This document shows, one piece after another, positions 35,354 through 44,709 of a stretch of DNA of 64,000 nt. Source of the DNA: Mycolicibacterium frederiksbergense (lineage in GTDB: Bacteria; Actinomycetota; Actinomycetes; Mycobacteriales; Mycobacteriaceae); assembly GCF_012223425.1 (NCBI RefSeq), contig NZ_CP038799.1, forward strand, positions 992,001 through 1,056,000. Direction: 5' to 3'. A program made the translations under genes and the position numbers. The notes under the pieces are model-generated. The model saw only the letters and a program-made list of their open reading frames with translations, was not told where the DNA came from and made no database searches. How positions within the stretch are numbered: position 1 is the stretch's first letter; each line of letters opens with the position of its first letter.

Positions 35354-36553
35354 ATGACCGTTCGCACTTCACAGCTGCGCGCATCGTTCGCCGCTGCGCT
35401 GTCGCAGATGTACGGCGCGGAGGTGCCCGCCTACACCACCCTGGTCGAGGTCGCCGCCGAGGTGAATCGCGATCACACCGACTCCGAGGCCCTCGGCTCG
35501 CCGGATCGGGTCACCGCGGAACGCCACGGTGCGATCCGGCTCGGCAGCGCCACCGAACTTGCCGACGCCGCCGACCTTTTCGCGGCATTCGGCATGTTCC
35601 CGGTCGGGTTCTACGATCTTCGCGAGGCAGCCTCCCCGGTGCCGGTGGTATCGACGGCGTTCCGGCCCATCGATGTGGACGAGTTGGACGCCAACCCCTT
35701 TCGGGTATTCACCTCGATGCTCGCCACCGACGACACGCGTTTCTTCTCCCCCGACCTGCGGAAGAGGGTGGGCACATTCATCGGCAGGCGTCAGCTCTTC
35801 GATCCGGCTCTGATCGCCCAGGCCCGCCGCATCGCCGTCGACGGCTGCCCGCCCGCGGACGCCGAGGACTTCGTGCGCCGAGCCACCGCGACATTCGCGC
35901 TGTCCCGCGATCCGATCGACAAGGCCTGGTACGACGAGTTGGCAGCGGTGTCGGCGGTGGCTGCCGACATCGCCGGTGTGCAGACCACTCACATCAACCA
36001 CCTCACGCCCCGCGTGCTGGACATCGACGAGTTGTACGCCCGGATGACCGCTCGCGGCGTCACCATGACCGGCGCGATCCAGGGGCCGCCACGCACCGCC
36101 GGGCCCGCGGTGCTGCTGCGCCAGACTTCCTTTCGGGCACTCGCCGAACCGCGACGGTTCCGCGGTCGGTATGGTGCGGTGTCCGACGGCACGCTGCGGG
36201 TGCGCTTCGGCGAGGTCGAGGCACGCGGTGTGGCACTCACCCCGGCGGGTCGCGAACGTTATGACGCTGCCATGACCGATCCCGGCCGCTGGCACGCGTA
36301 CTTCCCGGACACCCATGCGGCCATGGCCGCTGAGGGTCTCGCCTACTACCGCGGCGGGGATCCGGCGAAACCGGTTGTCTACGAGGACTTCCTGCCGGCA
36401 TCGGCAGCCGGCATCTTCCGCTCCAACCTGGATACCGAGGCCGAACCGGTGTACGAATCCGACGCGTCGGGCTACAGCCTCGATTGGATGTCGAGCGCCA
36501 TCGACCATCACATTCACGACCCTTACGCCCTCTACGAGAAAGCGGCATCATGA
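35354..36553 (+). CDS. hglS: 2-oxoadipate dioxygenase/decarboxylase (DUF1338, HglS-like)
   Basis: A 399-residue DUF1338 protein. The family's HGAIR motif is RHGAIRLGS (His58, Arg62), with a second metal His in TTHINHLTPRVLDID (about 213-216) and an acidic ligand in RFGEVEARGVALT (about 287-289). HglS converts 2-oxoadipate to D-2-hydroxyglutarate and CO2 with Fe(II) and oxygen. Between lat and pcd it makes a lysine route: lysine, aminoadipate, 2-oxoadipate, D-2-hydroxyglutarate. The homologous gene in M. tuberculosis (Rv3292) is annotated as hypothetical as I recall. Its stop overlaps the pcd start. Confidence 0.9.
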   Translation: MTVRTSQLRASFAAALSQMYGAEVPAYTTLVEVAAEVNRDHTDSEALGSPDRVTAERHGAIRLGSATELADAADLFAAFGMFPVGFYDLREAASPVPVVSTAFRPIDVDELDANPFRVFTSMLATDDTRFFSPDLRKRVGTFIGRRQLFDPALIAQARRIAVDGCPPADAEDFVRRATATFALSRDPIDKAWYDELAAVSAVAADIAGVQTTHINHLTPRVLDIDELYARMTARGVTMTGAIQGPPRTAGPAVLLRQTSFRALAEPRRFRGRYGAVSDGTLRVRFGEVEARGVALTPAGRERYDAAMTDPGRWHAYFPDTHAAMAAEGLAYYRGGDPAKPVVYEDFLPASAAGIFRSNLDTEAEPVYESDASGYSLDWMSSAIDHHIHDPYALYEKAAS

Positions 36554-38094
36554 CCGTCATGCAGACCAGTACCCTCCCCACCGCCGATGACCTCCGTGAC
36601 CGGGTACGTGTCGCCTTGCAGGCGATCGGCGCCGACGCCCGGCTCGAGGCACCGAACGAGCCGGGGCTGCCCGCGGGCAGCCCGATCAGCGGCGACGTGC
36701 TCTTCACTGTTCCCGAGCACACCGCGGCCGAGACCGATGACGCCATCGCCGCCGCCGCGGCGGCCTTCCTGTCCTGGCGGACCACTCCGGCTCCCGTGCG
36801 CGGTGCGCTGGTGGCGCGGCTCGGGGAACTGCTCACCGAGCACAAGAACGATCTCGCCACGCTGGTGACCGTGGAGGCCGGCAAGATCACCTCCGAGGCG
36901 CTCGGCGAGGTGCAGGAGATGATCGACATCTGCCAGTTCGCCGTCGGCCTGTCCCGCCAGCTCTACGGCAAGACGATCGCCTCCGAACGGCCCGGCCACC
37001 GGCTCATGGAGACCTGGCATCCGGTCGGTGTGGTCGGCGTCATCACCGCCTTCAACTTCCCGGTCGCGGTGTGGGCGTGGAACACCGCGGTCGCGCTGGT
37101 ATGCGGGGACACCGTGGTCTGGAAACCGTCGGAATTGACCCCGTTGACCGCCATCGCGTGCCAGGCGTTGCTCAAGCGGGCCTGCGCCGACGTCGGCGCG
37201 TCGGAGAACGTCGCCCGCCTCATCCAGGGTGGCCGCGAGATCGGCGAACAACTCGTCGACGATCCGCGGGTCGCGTTGGTGAGCGCGACCGGTTCGGTGC
37301 GGATGGGTCAGGAGGTCGGCCCGCGGGTGGCTCGCCGTTTCGGCAAGGTACTGCTGGAACTCGGCGGCAACAACGCCGCCATCGTCACCCCGTCAGCGGA
37401 TCTCGACCTCGCGGTGCGCGCCATCGTGTTCTCGGCGGCCGGGACGGCCGGGCAGCGGTGTACGACGATGCGACGGGTGATCGTGCACTCCTCGATCGCC
37501 GACGAGCTGTGCCGGCGGATCGCGGCGGCCTACAAGACGCTGACCATCGGTGATCCCGCCGTCGAGGGCACCCTGGTGGGCCCGCTGATCCACGCCCGCG
37601 CCTACCGCGACATGGTCGGCGCGCTGGAGGCCGCCCGCGCCGACGGCGGCGAGGTGATCGGCGGACACCGCCACGAAATGGGTGACGAGGGCGCCTATTA
37701 CGTGGCACCGGCGCTGGTCCGGATGCCCGAGCAGACCGAGGTGGTACACAACGAGACCTTCGCCCCGATTCTGTACGTGCTGACCTACGATGACCTGGAC
37801 TCCGCGATCGAGCTGAACAATGCTGTGCCACAGGGACTTTCGTCGGCAATCTTCACCACCGACGTCCGTGAGGCCGAGCGGTTCATGGCCGCCGACGGTT
37901 CGGACTGCGGCATCGCCAACGTCAACATCGGCACCTCGGGCGCCGAGATCGGCGGCGCGTTCGGCGGCGAGAAGCAGACCGGCGGCGGCCGGGAGTCCGG
38001 ATCGGACTCCTGGAAGGCCTACATGCGCCGGGCCACCAATACCGTCAACTACTCATCCGAGCTGCCGCTCGCCCAGGGCGTGCAGTTCGGCTGA
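36550..38094 (+). CDS. pcd: L-piperideine-6-carboxylate / 2-aminoadipate-semialdehyde dehydrogenase
   Basis: A 514-residue ALDH7-type enzyme. Visible are GVVGVITAFNFPVAVWAWNTAVALVCGDTVVWKPSE, the base Glu in LLELGGNNAAIV, catalytic Cys in GTAGQRCTTMRRVIVH, and the ALDH7 end INVNIGTSGAEIGGAFGGEKQTGGGRESGSDSWKAYMRR. It oxidises the LAT product to L-2-aminoadipate. ATG at 36550 overlaps the hglS stop (ATGA); ATG at 36559 is an alternative. Slightly longer than the 494-residue M. tuberculosis Pcd. Confidence 0.95.
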   Translation: MTVMQTSTLPTADDLRDRVRVALQAIGADARLEAPNEPGLPAGSPISGDVLFTVPEHTAAETDDAIAAAAAAFLSWRTTPAPVRGALVARLGELLTEHKNDLATLVTVEAGKITSEALGEVQEMIDICQFAVGLSRQLYGKTIASERPGHRLMETWHPVGVVGVITAFNFPVAVWAWNTAVALVCGDTVVWKPSELTPLTAIACQALLKRACADVGASENVARLIQGGREIGEQLVDDPRVALVSATGSVRMGQEVGPRVARRFGKVLLELGGNNAAIVTPSADLDLAVRAIVFSAAGTAGQRCTTMRRVIVHSSIADELCRRIAAAYKTLTIGDPAVEGTLVGPLIHARAYRDMVGALEAARADGGEVIGGHRHEMGDEGAYYVAPALVRMPEQTEVVHNETFAPILYVLTYDDLDSAIELNNAVPQGLSSAIFTTDVREAERFMAADGSDCGIANVNIGTSGAEIGGAFGGEKQTGGGRESGSDSWKAYMRRATNTVNYSSELPLAQGVQFG

Positions 38095-38156
38095 ACGGGG
38101 CCGGGTCCAACCCCGGGTCGCTGTGCTCCTGCCCGCCGCACGTAATATCGCGGGCT

Positions 38157-40064
38157 GTGAGCGAGCAGGTCGAACAGAGAGAATTCCAGGCCGAGGCCCG
38201 TCAGCTGTTGCAGCTGATGGTGCACTCCATCTACTCCAACAAGGACTCGTTCCTGAGGGAACTGGTCTCCAACGCCTCCGACGCGCTGGACAAGCTACGA
38301 CTGGCGGCGTACCAGGACAAGGACCTGGACGTCGACACGTCCGACCTACACATCGAGATAGATGCAGATAAGGCCGCACGCACGCTGACCATCCGCGACA
38401 ACGGGATCGGCATGTCCCGGGACGAGGTGGTCGACCTGATCGGCACGCTCGCCAAGTCGGGTACCGGTGAGTTGCGCCGCAAGCTCAGTGAGGCGCAGCA
38501 GCAGGGCGAGGTCAGCGACCTCATCGGTCAATTCGGTATCGGTTTCTATTCGACGTTCATGGTGGCCGACTCGGTCGTACTGCTGACCCGCAAGGCCGGC
38601 GAGAGCACCGCCACCCGTTGGGAATCCAGCGGCGACGGCACCTACACCATCGCCACCGTCGACGATGCTCCGCAGGGCACGTCAGTCACCCTGCACCTCA
38701 AGCCCGAGGACGCCGACGACGAGCTGCACGACTACACCGCGCCATTCAAGATCCGGCAGCTGGTCAAGAAGTACTCCGACTTCATCTCCTGGCCGATCCG
38801 GATGCAGGTCGAGAAGACGGTCCCGGCCACCGAGGACGGTGGCGAGCCGACCGTCACCATCGAGACGGAGACCGTCAACTCGCGCACCGCGTTGTGGGCG
38901 AAGTCCAAGAGCGAGGTCTCCGAGGAGGAGTACCGGGAGTTCTATCGGCACATTGGCCATGCGTGGGATGAGCCACTCGATGTCATCGCGATGAAAGCCG
39001 AGGGCACGTTCGAGTATCAGGCGCTGTTGTTCATCCCTTCGATGGCACCGTTCGACCTGTTCAACCGCGACGGGCACACGGGTGTGCAGCTGTACGTCAA
39101 GCGGGTCTTCATCATGAGCGACTGCGATGAGCTCATTCCGGAGTACCTGCGATTCGTCAAGGGTGTCGTCGACGCACAGGACATGTCGCTCAACGTGTCT
39201 CGTGAGATTCTGCAGCAGGACCGCCAGATCAAGGTGATCCGGCGCAGTCTCACCAAGAAGGTGCTCTCGGCGATCAAGGAGCTGCAGGCAAACCGCCCGG
39301 ACGACTACGCGACCTTCTGGACGCAGTTCGGCCGCGCATTCAAGGAGGGGCTGCTCTCCGATACCGACAACCGCGACACCGTGCTGGGCCTGTCGTCATT
39401 CGCGTCCACGTTCAGTCCGGACACGCCCACAACGCTGGCCGACTACGTGGGACGAATGAAGGAAGACCAGGAACAGATCTTCTACGCGACCGGCGAATCA
39501 CGCCAATTACTGGAGCACTCTCCCCACCTGGAGGCTTTCAAGGCCAAGGGCTACGAAGTACTGCTGCTCACCGACCCAGTCGACGAGGTGTGGGTCGAAT
39601 CGGTGCCGGAGTTCGGCGGCAAGGCACTGCAGTCGGTGGCCAAGGGCGAAGTCGATCTCGGCTCCGCAGACGACAAGGCCGACACCGACCGCAGCGACTT
39701 CGCCGATCTGCTCACCTGGCTGCAGGAGACGCTCGACGAACACGTCAAGGAAGTGCGGCTGTCGACCCGACTGACGTCGTCGCCGGCCTGCCTGATCACC
39801 GACGCCTTCGGCATCACCCCGCAGTTGGCGCGCATGTACCGCGCCTCCGGTCAGGAGGTGCCCGTGGGCAAGCGCATCCTGGAGCTCAACCCCGACCACG
39901 CCCTCGTCGCGGGTCTGCGGGACGCCCTGGCGTCGTCACCGGAAGGGCTCGCCGATACTGCCGAGTTGCTCTACGGCACAGCTCTTCTCGCCGAGGGAGG
40001 GTCCCTCGACGACCCGGCGCGCTTCGCTGCCATTCTCGCAGACCGGTTGGCCAAGACCTTCTAG
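38157..40064 (+). CDS. htpG: Hsp90-family chaperone HtpG
   Basis: A 635-residue bacterial Hsp90. The N-terminal ATPase has the catalytic Glu in [43 protein letters not shown] and [14 protein letters not shown]; the middle domain has [44 protein letters not shown]. It folds client proteins under stress. GTG at 38157 is the conserved start. The gene ends before a strong terminator. Confidence 0.97.
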
Positions 40065-40124
40065 TGCCGGCCGCACAGGCCGCGGGCCACCTCTGAGCGG
40101 GGCACGTTGGCGCGGTTCGTGGTG

Positions 40125-40159
40125 GCGGGTCCGGCGGCGTGTTGTGCCGCCGGACCCGC
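40125..40159. terminator. Strong hairpin terminator between convergent htpG and DUF222 genes
   Basis: A perfect 14-bp stem (GCGGGTCCGGCGGC with GCCGCCGGACCCGC) and 7-nt loop. It is symmetric and lies between the convergent ends (40064 and 40209), so it may stop transcription from both sides. No T-run follows on either strand. Confidence 0.8.
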
Positions 40160-40208
40160 TGTGCGGGCTGTTTCTCTGTGGAGTTGTCAAGGTGCCGTGT
40201 GGTTTTGG

Positions 40209-41513
40209 TTATGCGGCGGTGGGCAGGGTGGTCATGGTGCGGCGGGCGTGGGATCTCAGGTGTGCCGGTTCGGGGCCGGCCGGGTCGTGGGGTGGGATGA
40301 ACCAGGGGTGGCGGTCGGGGCCGAGGTAGACCTGCCAGCCGCCGTGGTGGATGGCGGTGTGGTGTAGTCGGCATAGCAGCACGCCGTTGTCGATGCTGGT
40401 GTGGCCGCCGCTGGCCCAGGGTTGGATGTGGTGGGCATCGCACCAGGAGACTGGTCGTCCGCAGCCGGGGTGCGCGCACCCACCGTCGCGGACCGCCAAC
40501 CCTTTACGGATGACGGGTGTGAACAGCCGTTCGGCGCGCCCCACATCCAACGGGGCGCCGGCACCGTCGACGGTCACCGAGGTGAGGGTGCTGTCGCAGC
40601 TGATGAGGTCGGCGGTGCGGGTGCTGACGGGACCACCGAACCCGAGAAAGTCCACGGATCCAGCTGCGGTGGGGCGGATGAGGGTGACGTGCGGCAGCAC
40701 GCCACCGCTCATCGGGCGCTGCGAGCCCGACAGATAGGTACGCATGATCTGCCCGAACGCATCGGCGCGTCGCCGCCCGACCGGGCGTGGGTCCGGGGAT
40801 CCGTCCGGCAGCGGTATCGGCCGGCACAACGGGTCCAGCGCAGTGAGCAGCTCCTCCCCGGTGAGCCCGTCGAGGTCCAGGGTGGCGGCGACCCGCCCGT
40901 CCTCGGCCTGCACCACGGTCATGTCGTTGAGGTCGGCGTTCTCCGCGGCCGGCACCATGCCCTCGTCCTGCTGCGATGTGGCGGCCTGCGCGATGGCGAT
41001 TTCGCGGGCCTTCTTGGCCACTCCGGAGGGGGTGGTCTGGATCATCAACGTCGTCACGACGCCCGCCCGGTCTTCCTCGGACAGTTCGGCTCGGGCGTTG
41101 ATATGGGCGACTCCTTTTCCGATGGCGTCGGCGAATTCGATGCCGATCCCACCGAGACGCTGCTGCTGGGTCAGCGCGGGCAGGGTGTGTGCCGCGCGCC
41201 CGACCCGCGCGGCCCGGTACGCCGCGCCCGGCGCCATACCCAGGGCGGTGAGCAGATCGGCCCCGGAGCGCAGGTGTTTGCGGGCCGGGATCCCGGCCCG
41301 CTCCGCGGCCGCGACGGCCTGGGCGATCACATGATCGACCAGATTGCGCAAGGTCACCGCGGCCACCAACAGCGCCAACAAAGGCTGCTCATCAACGATC
41401 CGACGCGGGCAGTCCAGCAGATGAAACAGTGTGCGATCCTCATCGCGCGCAGGCACCGGCGTGAGGTCATCGATGAGCGCGTCAATGAAGGTGTCGAGAT
41501 CAGTGGCGTCCAT
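40209..41513 (-). CDS. DUF222-HNH endonuclease (13E12 repeat family)
   Basis: A 434-residue protein: an N-terminal DUF222 region (LLDCPRRIVDEQPLLALLVAAVTLRNLVDHVIAQAVAAAERAGI...) and a C-terminal HNH motif CAHPGCGRPVSWCDAHHIQPWASGGHTSIDNGVLLCRLHHTAIHHGGWQV. This is the 13E12 family, repeated across mycobacterial genomes and often induced by DNA damage. ATG at 41513 gives MDATDLDTFIDALIDDL. A perfect SOS box lies 143-158 bp upstream, so LexA control is likely. The gene looks intact. Confidence 0.92.
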   Translation of the reverse strand: MDATDLDTFIDALIDDLTPVPARDEDRTLFHLLDCPRRIVDEQPLLALLVAAVTLRNLVDHVIAQAVAAAERAGIPARKHLRSGADLLTALGMAPGAAYRAARVGRAAHTLPALTQQQRLGGIGIEFADAIGKGVAHINARAELSEEDRAGVVTTLMIQTTPSGVAKKAREIAIAQAATSQQDEGMVPAAENADLNDMTVVQAEDGRVAATLDLDGLTGEELLTALDPLCRPIPLPDGSPDPRPVGRRRADAFGQIMRTYLSGSQRPMSGGVLPHVTLIRPTAAGSVDFLGFGGPVSTRTADLISCDSTLTSVTVDGAGAPLDVGRAERLFTPVIRKGLAVRDGGCAHPGCGRPVSWCDAHHIQPWASGGHTSIDNGVLLCRLHHTAIHHGGWQVYLGPDRHPWFIPPHDPAGPEPAHLRSHARRTMTTLPTAA

Positions 41514-41655
41514 GTGGATACCGGCTTTCACAGAAGGTGCCCAAAGGGCACGATCAGTCACAACGGTTCGCACAGTCCCGTGGGGACCATCGAACCTCGC
41601 GGCGACCGGAGTCGCGGTCTGTGCTCACCGGGTGATGATGGGAGCAACTACGCAT

Positions 41656-41671
41656 TCGAACTTGTGTTCGA
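41656..41671. promoter_or_regulatory. LexA SOS box
   Basis: TCGAACTTGTGTTCGA is a perfect match to the mycobacterial SOS box TCGAAC-N4-GTTCGA. It lies upstream of the leftward DUF222-HNH gene. LexA control of 13E12-family genes has been reported in M. tuberculosis. Confidence 0.85.
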
Positions 41672-41700
41672 TCGTACGCCGAATCGGGGCCCCGCAAATG

Positions 41701-41750
41701 TCATGTCTCAAGACATCGGTGACAGTTCTGCATCACGACATCGGTGACAC
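41701..41750. mobile_element. Possible relic end of an IS481-type element
   Basis: GACATCGGTGACA occurs twice (41712-41724 and 41737-41749) with ATGTCTCAAGACAT beside it. Repeated ACATCGGTGACA units with a GTCTCAAGAC palindrome are what the ends of mycobacterial IS481-family elements look like to me, but there is no transposase and no second end in the window. This could be a solo terminus left by deletion. Confidence 0.35.
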
Positions 41751-41816
41751 TTTGAGGGGTCTTGGTGGTGATACTTCTGCCCCAAGCGCAACACCATTGC
41801 CGATGACAAACACCTG

Positions 41817-42971
41817 CTAGTTCTGCGGCAGCGCCTGAAGTTCAGCCAGCACCTTCTCGGTGTCGGCGCCGAGCTCCGGTGCCGGACCGTGCACGCGGCC
41901 GGGTGTCCGGGAGAACCAGGTCGGCACGCCCGGCAGGCGAATCGGGCCGTGTGCGGTCTCGATGGTCTCGAACAGTCCGACGGCATTGAGATGTTCGTTG
42001 TCGAACAGGGCGTCCGGGGTGTTGACGGCGGCGGCCGGGATCTCCAGTTCGCGGAACAGTTGCAGCCACTCTTCGGTGGTGCGTTCCTTGAGCGTCTGCG
42101 CCACCAGCCCGTACACGGTATCGATCTGCTTGGCGCGCTGCTCGAGCGTGGTGAACTCGACGCTGTTCCAGACGGGCTGCACCCGCTCGATGAAGGCGTG
42201 CCAGTGCTTGTCGTTGTAGATCAGCGCCGCGATCTGACCGTCCTTGGTCTCGTACGGCTTGCGGTTGGGCGCCACCGCGCGGGGATACACGGCCGGGCCG
42301 AGCGCGGGGTCGAACATGGCGCCGTTGGCATGTTCGACCAACATGAACGATGCCATAGTCTCGAACATGCTGACCTCCACCTCCTGCCCCTCACCGGTGC
42401 GCTCGCGGTGGAACAGCGCCATCGTGGTGGCGTACAGGGCGGTCAGACCCGCCACCTTGTCGGCCATGATGGTGCCGACATAGCTGGCCTCGCCGGTCAA
42501 TTGTTCTTGTACCGCAGGCAATCCGCATTCGGCCTGGATGGTGTCGTCGTAGGCCGGGCGGTCGGCGTCCGGGCCCCGCCTGCCATACCCGTAGCAGTTC
42601 GTATAGACGATGGACGGGTTCAGCGCGGCGACGTCCTCGTAGGCGAACCCCAGCTTGGCGATCGCCTTGGCCCGCATCGAGTGGATGAACACGTCGGCGG
42701 TTTCGATCAACGACCGCAGCGCGGTCTTGCCCGCATCCGTCTGCAGGTCCAGCATCACGCCCCGCTTACCGCGGTTCACGTTGATGAAGACACCGCTCAA
42801 CCCGGCGACGGGACCGACCGAGATGTAACGGGTGTTGTCCCCGGCCGGCGGTTCCACCTTGATCACATCGGCGCCCATATCGGCCATGATCTGGGTGCAG
42901 TACGGACCCATCACCATGGCGGTGAGGTCGATGACCCGCACCCCTTTGAGCGGCCCCTGGAATTCGGTCAT
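41817..42971 (-). CDS. CaiB/BaiF family III CoA transferase
   Basis: A 384-residue CoA transferase: LKGVRVIDLTAMVMGPYCTQIMADMGADVIKVEPPAGDNTR, FINVNRGKRGVMLDLQTDAGK and the catalytic Asp in RRGPDADRPAYDDTIQAECG (Asp142). Family III enzymes pass CoA between carboxylic acids, sparing ATP in activation of catabolic intermediates. It is the last gene of the leftward arm and overlaps the SDR upstream by 4 bp. It would activate, or recover CoA from, a product acid of the cluster; the donor is unknown. Confidence 0.93.
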   Translation of the reverse strand: MTEFQGPLKGVRVIDLTAMVMGPYCTQIMADMGADVIKVEPPAGDNTRYISVGPVAGLSGVFINVNRGKRGVMLDLQTDAGKTALRSLIETADVFIHSMRAKAIAKLGFAYEDVAALNPSIVYTNCYGYGRRGPDADRPAYDDTIQAECGLPAVQEQLTGEASYVGTIMADKVAGLTALYATTMALFHRERTGEGQEVEVSMFETMASFMLVEHANGAMFDPALGPAVYPRAVAPNRKPYETKDGQIAALIYNDKHWHAFIERVQPVWNSVEFTTLEQRAKQIDTVYGLVAQTLKERTTEEWLQLFRELEIPAAAVNTPDALFDNEHLNAVGLFETIETAHGPIRLPGVPTWFSRTPGRVHGPAPELGADTEKVLAELQALPQN

Positions 42972-43879
42972 TGGGCGGCCATCCCGAACGAGAAGCGGAT
43001 GTGCTCGGTGTGTCCGTCGGGCACCGGCGCGAACACCAGCGGTGCGGTGTCATCGCGGATGGCGTCGATGTTGGTCGCGACGTCCTCGATGGACCAGGAC
43101 GGCTGATACACACCGGGCGTCTCGGCGATGAACGCGCGCGCAACCCGGCCGGCGATCGCCACGAACAGTTCGCCACTCACCGAACACGATTCATGCGCCA
43201 GCCAGCCGACAGCGGGCGCCACCAGATCCGATCCCATCGGCGGGTAGGCCGAGGTATCCAGTCCCTCAGCCATTCTCGTGACCGCACCCGGAATGATCGC
43301 ATTGCACGTCACACCCTCGTCGCCGCCTTCGAGTGCGGCCACGTTGGTGAGCCCGACGAGCCCGGCCTTGGCGGCGGCGTAGTTGGCGACACCGTGGTTG
43401 CCATACAGCCCGCCGATCGAGGAGGTGAGCACGATCCGCCCGTAGCCGGCGGCACACATGAGCGGAAACGCCGGGCGCACCACGTGGAAAGCGCCACGCA
43501 GGTGCACATCGAGCACGGACTCGAAATCCTGATAGCTCAATTCCTTGAGTGAGCCGCGCCGCACGATCCCCGCATTGTGAATGAGGATGTCGATGCGCCC
43601 GAAGTTCGCGATGGCGGCGTCGATGATGGCCTTGCCACCGTCAGGAGTGGCGACCGACTCAGTGCTGGCGACGGCTTGCCCACCGGCAGCGATGATCTCG
43701 CGCGCCACGTCATGAGCCGGGCCCACATCCGACCCGTCGCCGGTCAGGGTGCCGCCGGGATCGTTGACGACGATCTTGGCGCCCCGCGATGCCAGCAGCA
43801 GCGCGTACTCCCGGCCCAGACCGCGTCCGCCGCCGGTGATGACGGCGACGCGGTCGTCGAAGCGCAGCTGGCTGGTCAA
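42968..43879 (-). CDS. Short-chain dehydrogenase/reductase
   Basis: A 303-residue SDR related to peroxisomal multifunctional enzyme-type hydroxyacyl dehydrogenases: VAVITGGGRGLGREYALLLASRGAKIVVNDPGG, then IHNAGIVRRGS, catalytic Ser in LTSSIGGLYGNHG and YxxxK in ANYAAAKAGLVGLTN. It oxidises a secondary alcohol, plausibly a hydroxyacyl-CoA. It starts with TTG at 43879 in a TTGA overlap with the upstream dioxygenase; no ATG lies nearby. The long C-terminal tail after YPPMGSDLVAPAVGWLAHE fits the subgroup. Confidence 0.92.
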   Translation of the reverse strand: MTSQLRFDDRVAVITGGGRGLGREYALLLASRGAKIVVNDPGGTLTGDGSDVGPAHDVAREIIAAGGQAVASTESVATPDGGKAIIDAAIANFGRIDILIHNAGIVRRGSLKELSYQDFESVLDVHLRGAFHVVRPAFPLMCAAGYGRIVLTSSIGGLYGNHGVANYAAAKAGLVGLTNVAALEGGDEGVTCNAIIPGAVTRMAEGLDTSAYPPMGSDLVAPAVGWLAHESCSVSGELFVAIAGRVARAFIAETPGVYQPSWSIEDVATNIDAIRDDTAPLVFAPVPDGHTEHIRFSFGMAAQ

Positions 43880-44709
43880 GCGAACGGTTCCTCGCCCTCG
43901 AGCTTGGTGCGCTGCAACAGCCGCCCCGAGCGGGGGTCATACGGTGTGGCCCGGTGCATGGTGCCGGTGTTGTCCCAGATCACCAGGTCCCCGACGGTCC
44001 ACTTGTGCCGGTAGGTGAACTGCGGTTGGGTCGCCCAATCACGCAGGCGCACCAGCAGTTCCGCACTCCTGGTGTAGTCGATATCAGTGATGTGGCGCGC
44101 GGTCGCCCCCAGCACCAGCGACTTGCGACCCGACTTGTGGGTCCACACCAAGGGCAGTTCCCGGTCACCGATGGCCATCATCTGCTTGAGGGTCTTCGCC
44201 GATGGCTCAGGGTCGTAGTAGAACAACGTGTTCCACGCCGAGTGCATCACCCGCAGATCCGCGATCTCGGCCTTGTCCTCATCGGCCAGGTCGTCATAGG
44301 CGGCGTAGGTGTTGCAGAATTCGGTGTCGCCTTCATCCGGGTTCCCCAGGGCCACACTCTGCAGCAGCGACGCGAGGATCGGCACCTCGTTCATGGTCCC
44401 GTCCAGGTGCCAGTACAGCGACCCCTTCAGATAATCTGCCTGCTTGTTGACCTCGGTGTCCAACGACACTTTGTACAGCTTCTCCCCGCGAGCCTCCGGG
44501 GCGAAGGTACCGAGCGTCTCGGTGAAGGCGATCTGCTCCTCATCGCTGAATCCGATCTGCGGGAAGACCAGCACGCCCCGCTGCTCCAGCAGGTCCCGGA
44601 TCTCAGCGGCGTGTTCTCCTGACAGCAGGGTTGCCTTGTCGGCGCGAACCTCGGATCCGATGCGGGACTTGATGTCCCGTGCCTGTAGTGCCTCGGTCGC
44701 GGTCGTCAT
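43876..44709 (-). CDS. TauD/TfdA-family 2-oxoglutarate-dependent dioxygenase
   Basis: A 277-residue Fe(II)/2-oxoglutarate oxygenase. The iron ligands His101-x-Asp103 (YWHLDGTMNE) and His252 (TMHRATPYD) are present, with the 2-oxoglutarate Arg263 (PRSGRLLQR). Such enzymes hydroxylate carbons next to S, O or N and release the leaving group. ATG at 44709 overlaps the Baeyer-Villiger gene stop; the frame upstream of it is antisense. In this cluster it could open an ether or hydroxylate a ring-derived acid, but no substrate can be named. Confidence 0.93.
   Translation of the reverse strand: MTTATEALQARDIKSRIGSEVRADKATLLSGEHAAEIRDLLEQRGVLVFPQIGFSDEEQIAFTETLGTFAPEARGEKLYKVSLDTEVNKQADYLKGSLYWHLDGTMNEVPILASLLQSVALGNPDEGDTEFCNTYAAYDDLADEDKAEIADLRVMHSAWNTLFYYDPEPSAKTLKQMMAIGDRELPLVWTHKSGRKSLVLGATARHITDIDYTRSAELLVRLRDWATQPQFTYRHKWTVGDLVIWDNTGTMHRATPYDPRSGRLLQRTKLEGEEPFA

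Noticed and set aside
40209..41513. Treating the DUF222-HNH gene as a homing endonuclease or intein remnant
   Set aside because: Domain order and length match stand-alone 13E12-family proteins, and no host protein is interrupted.
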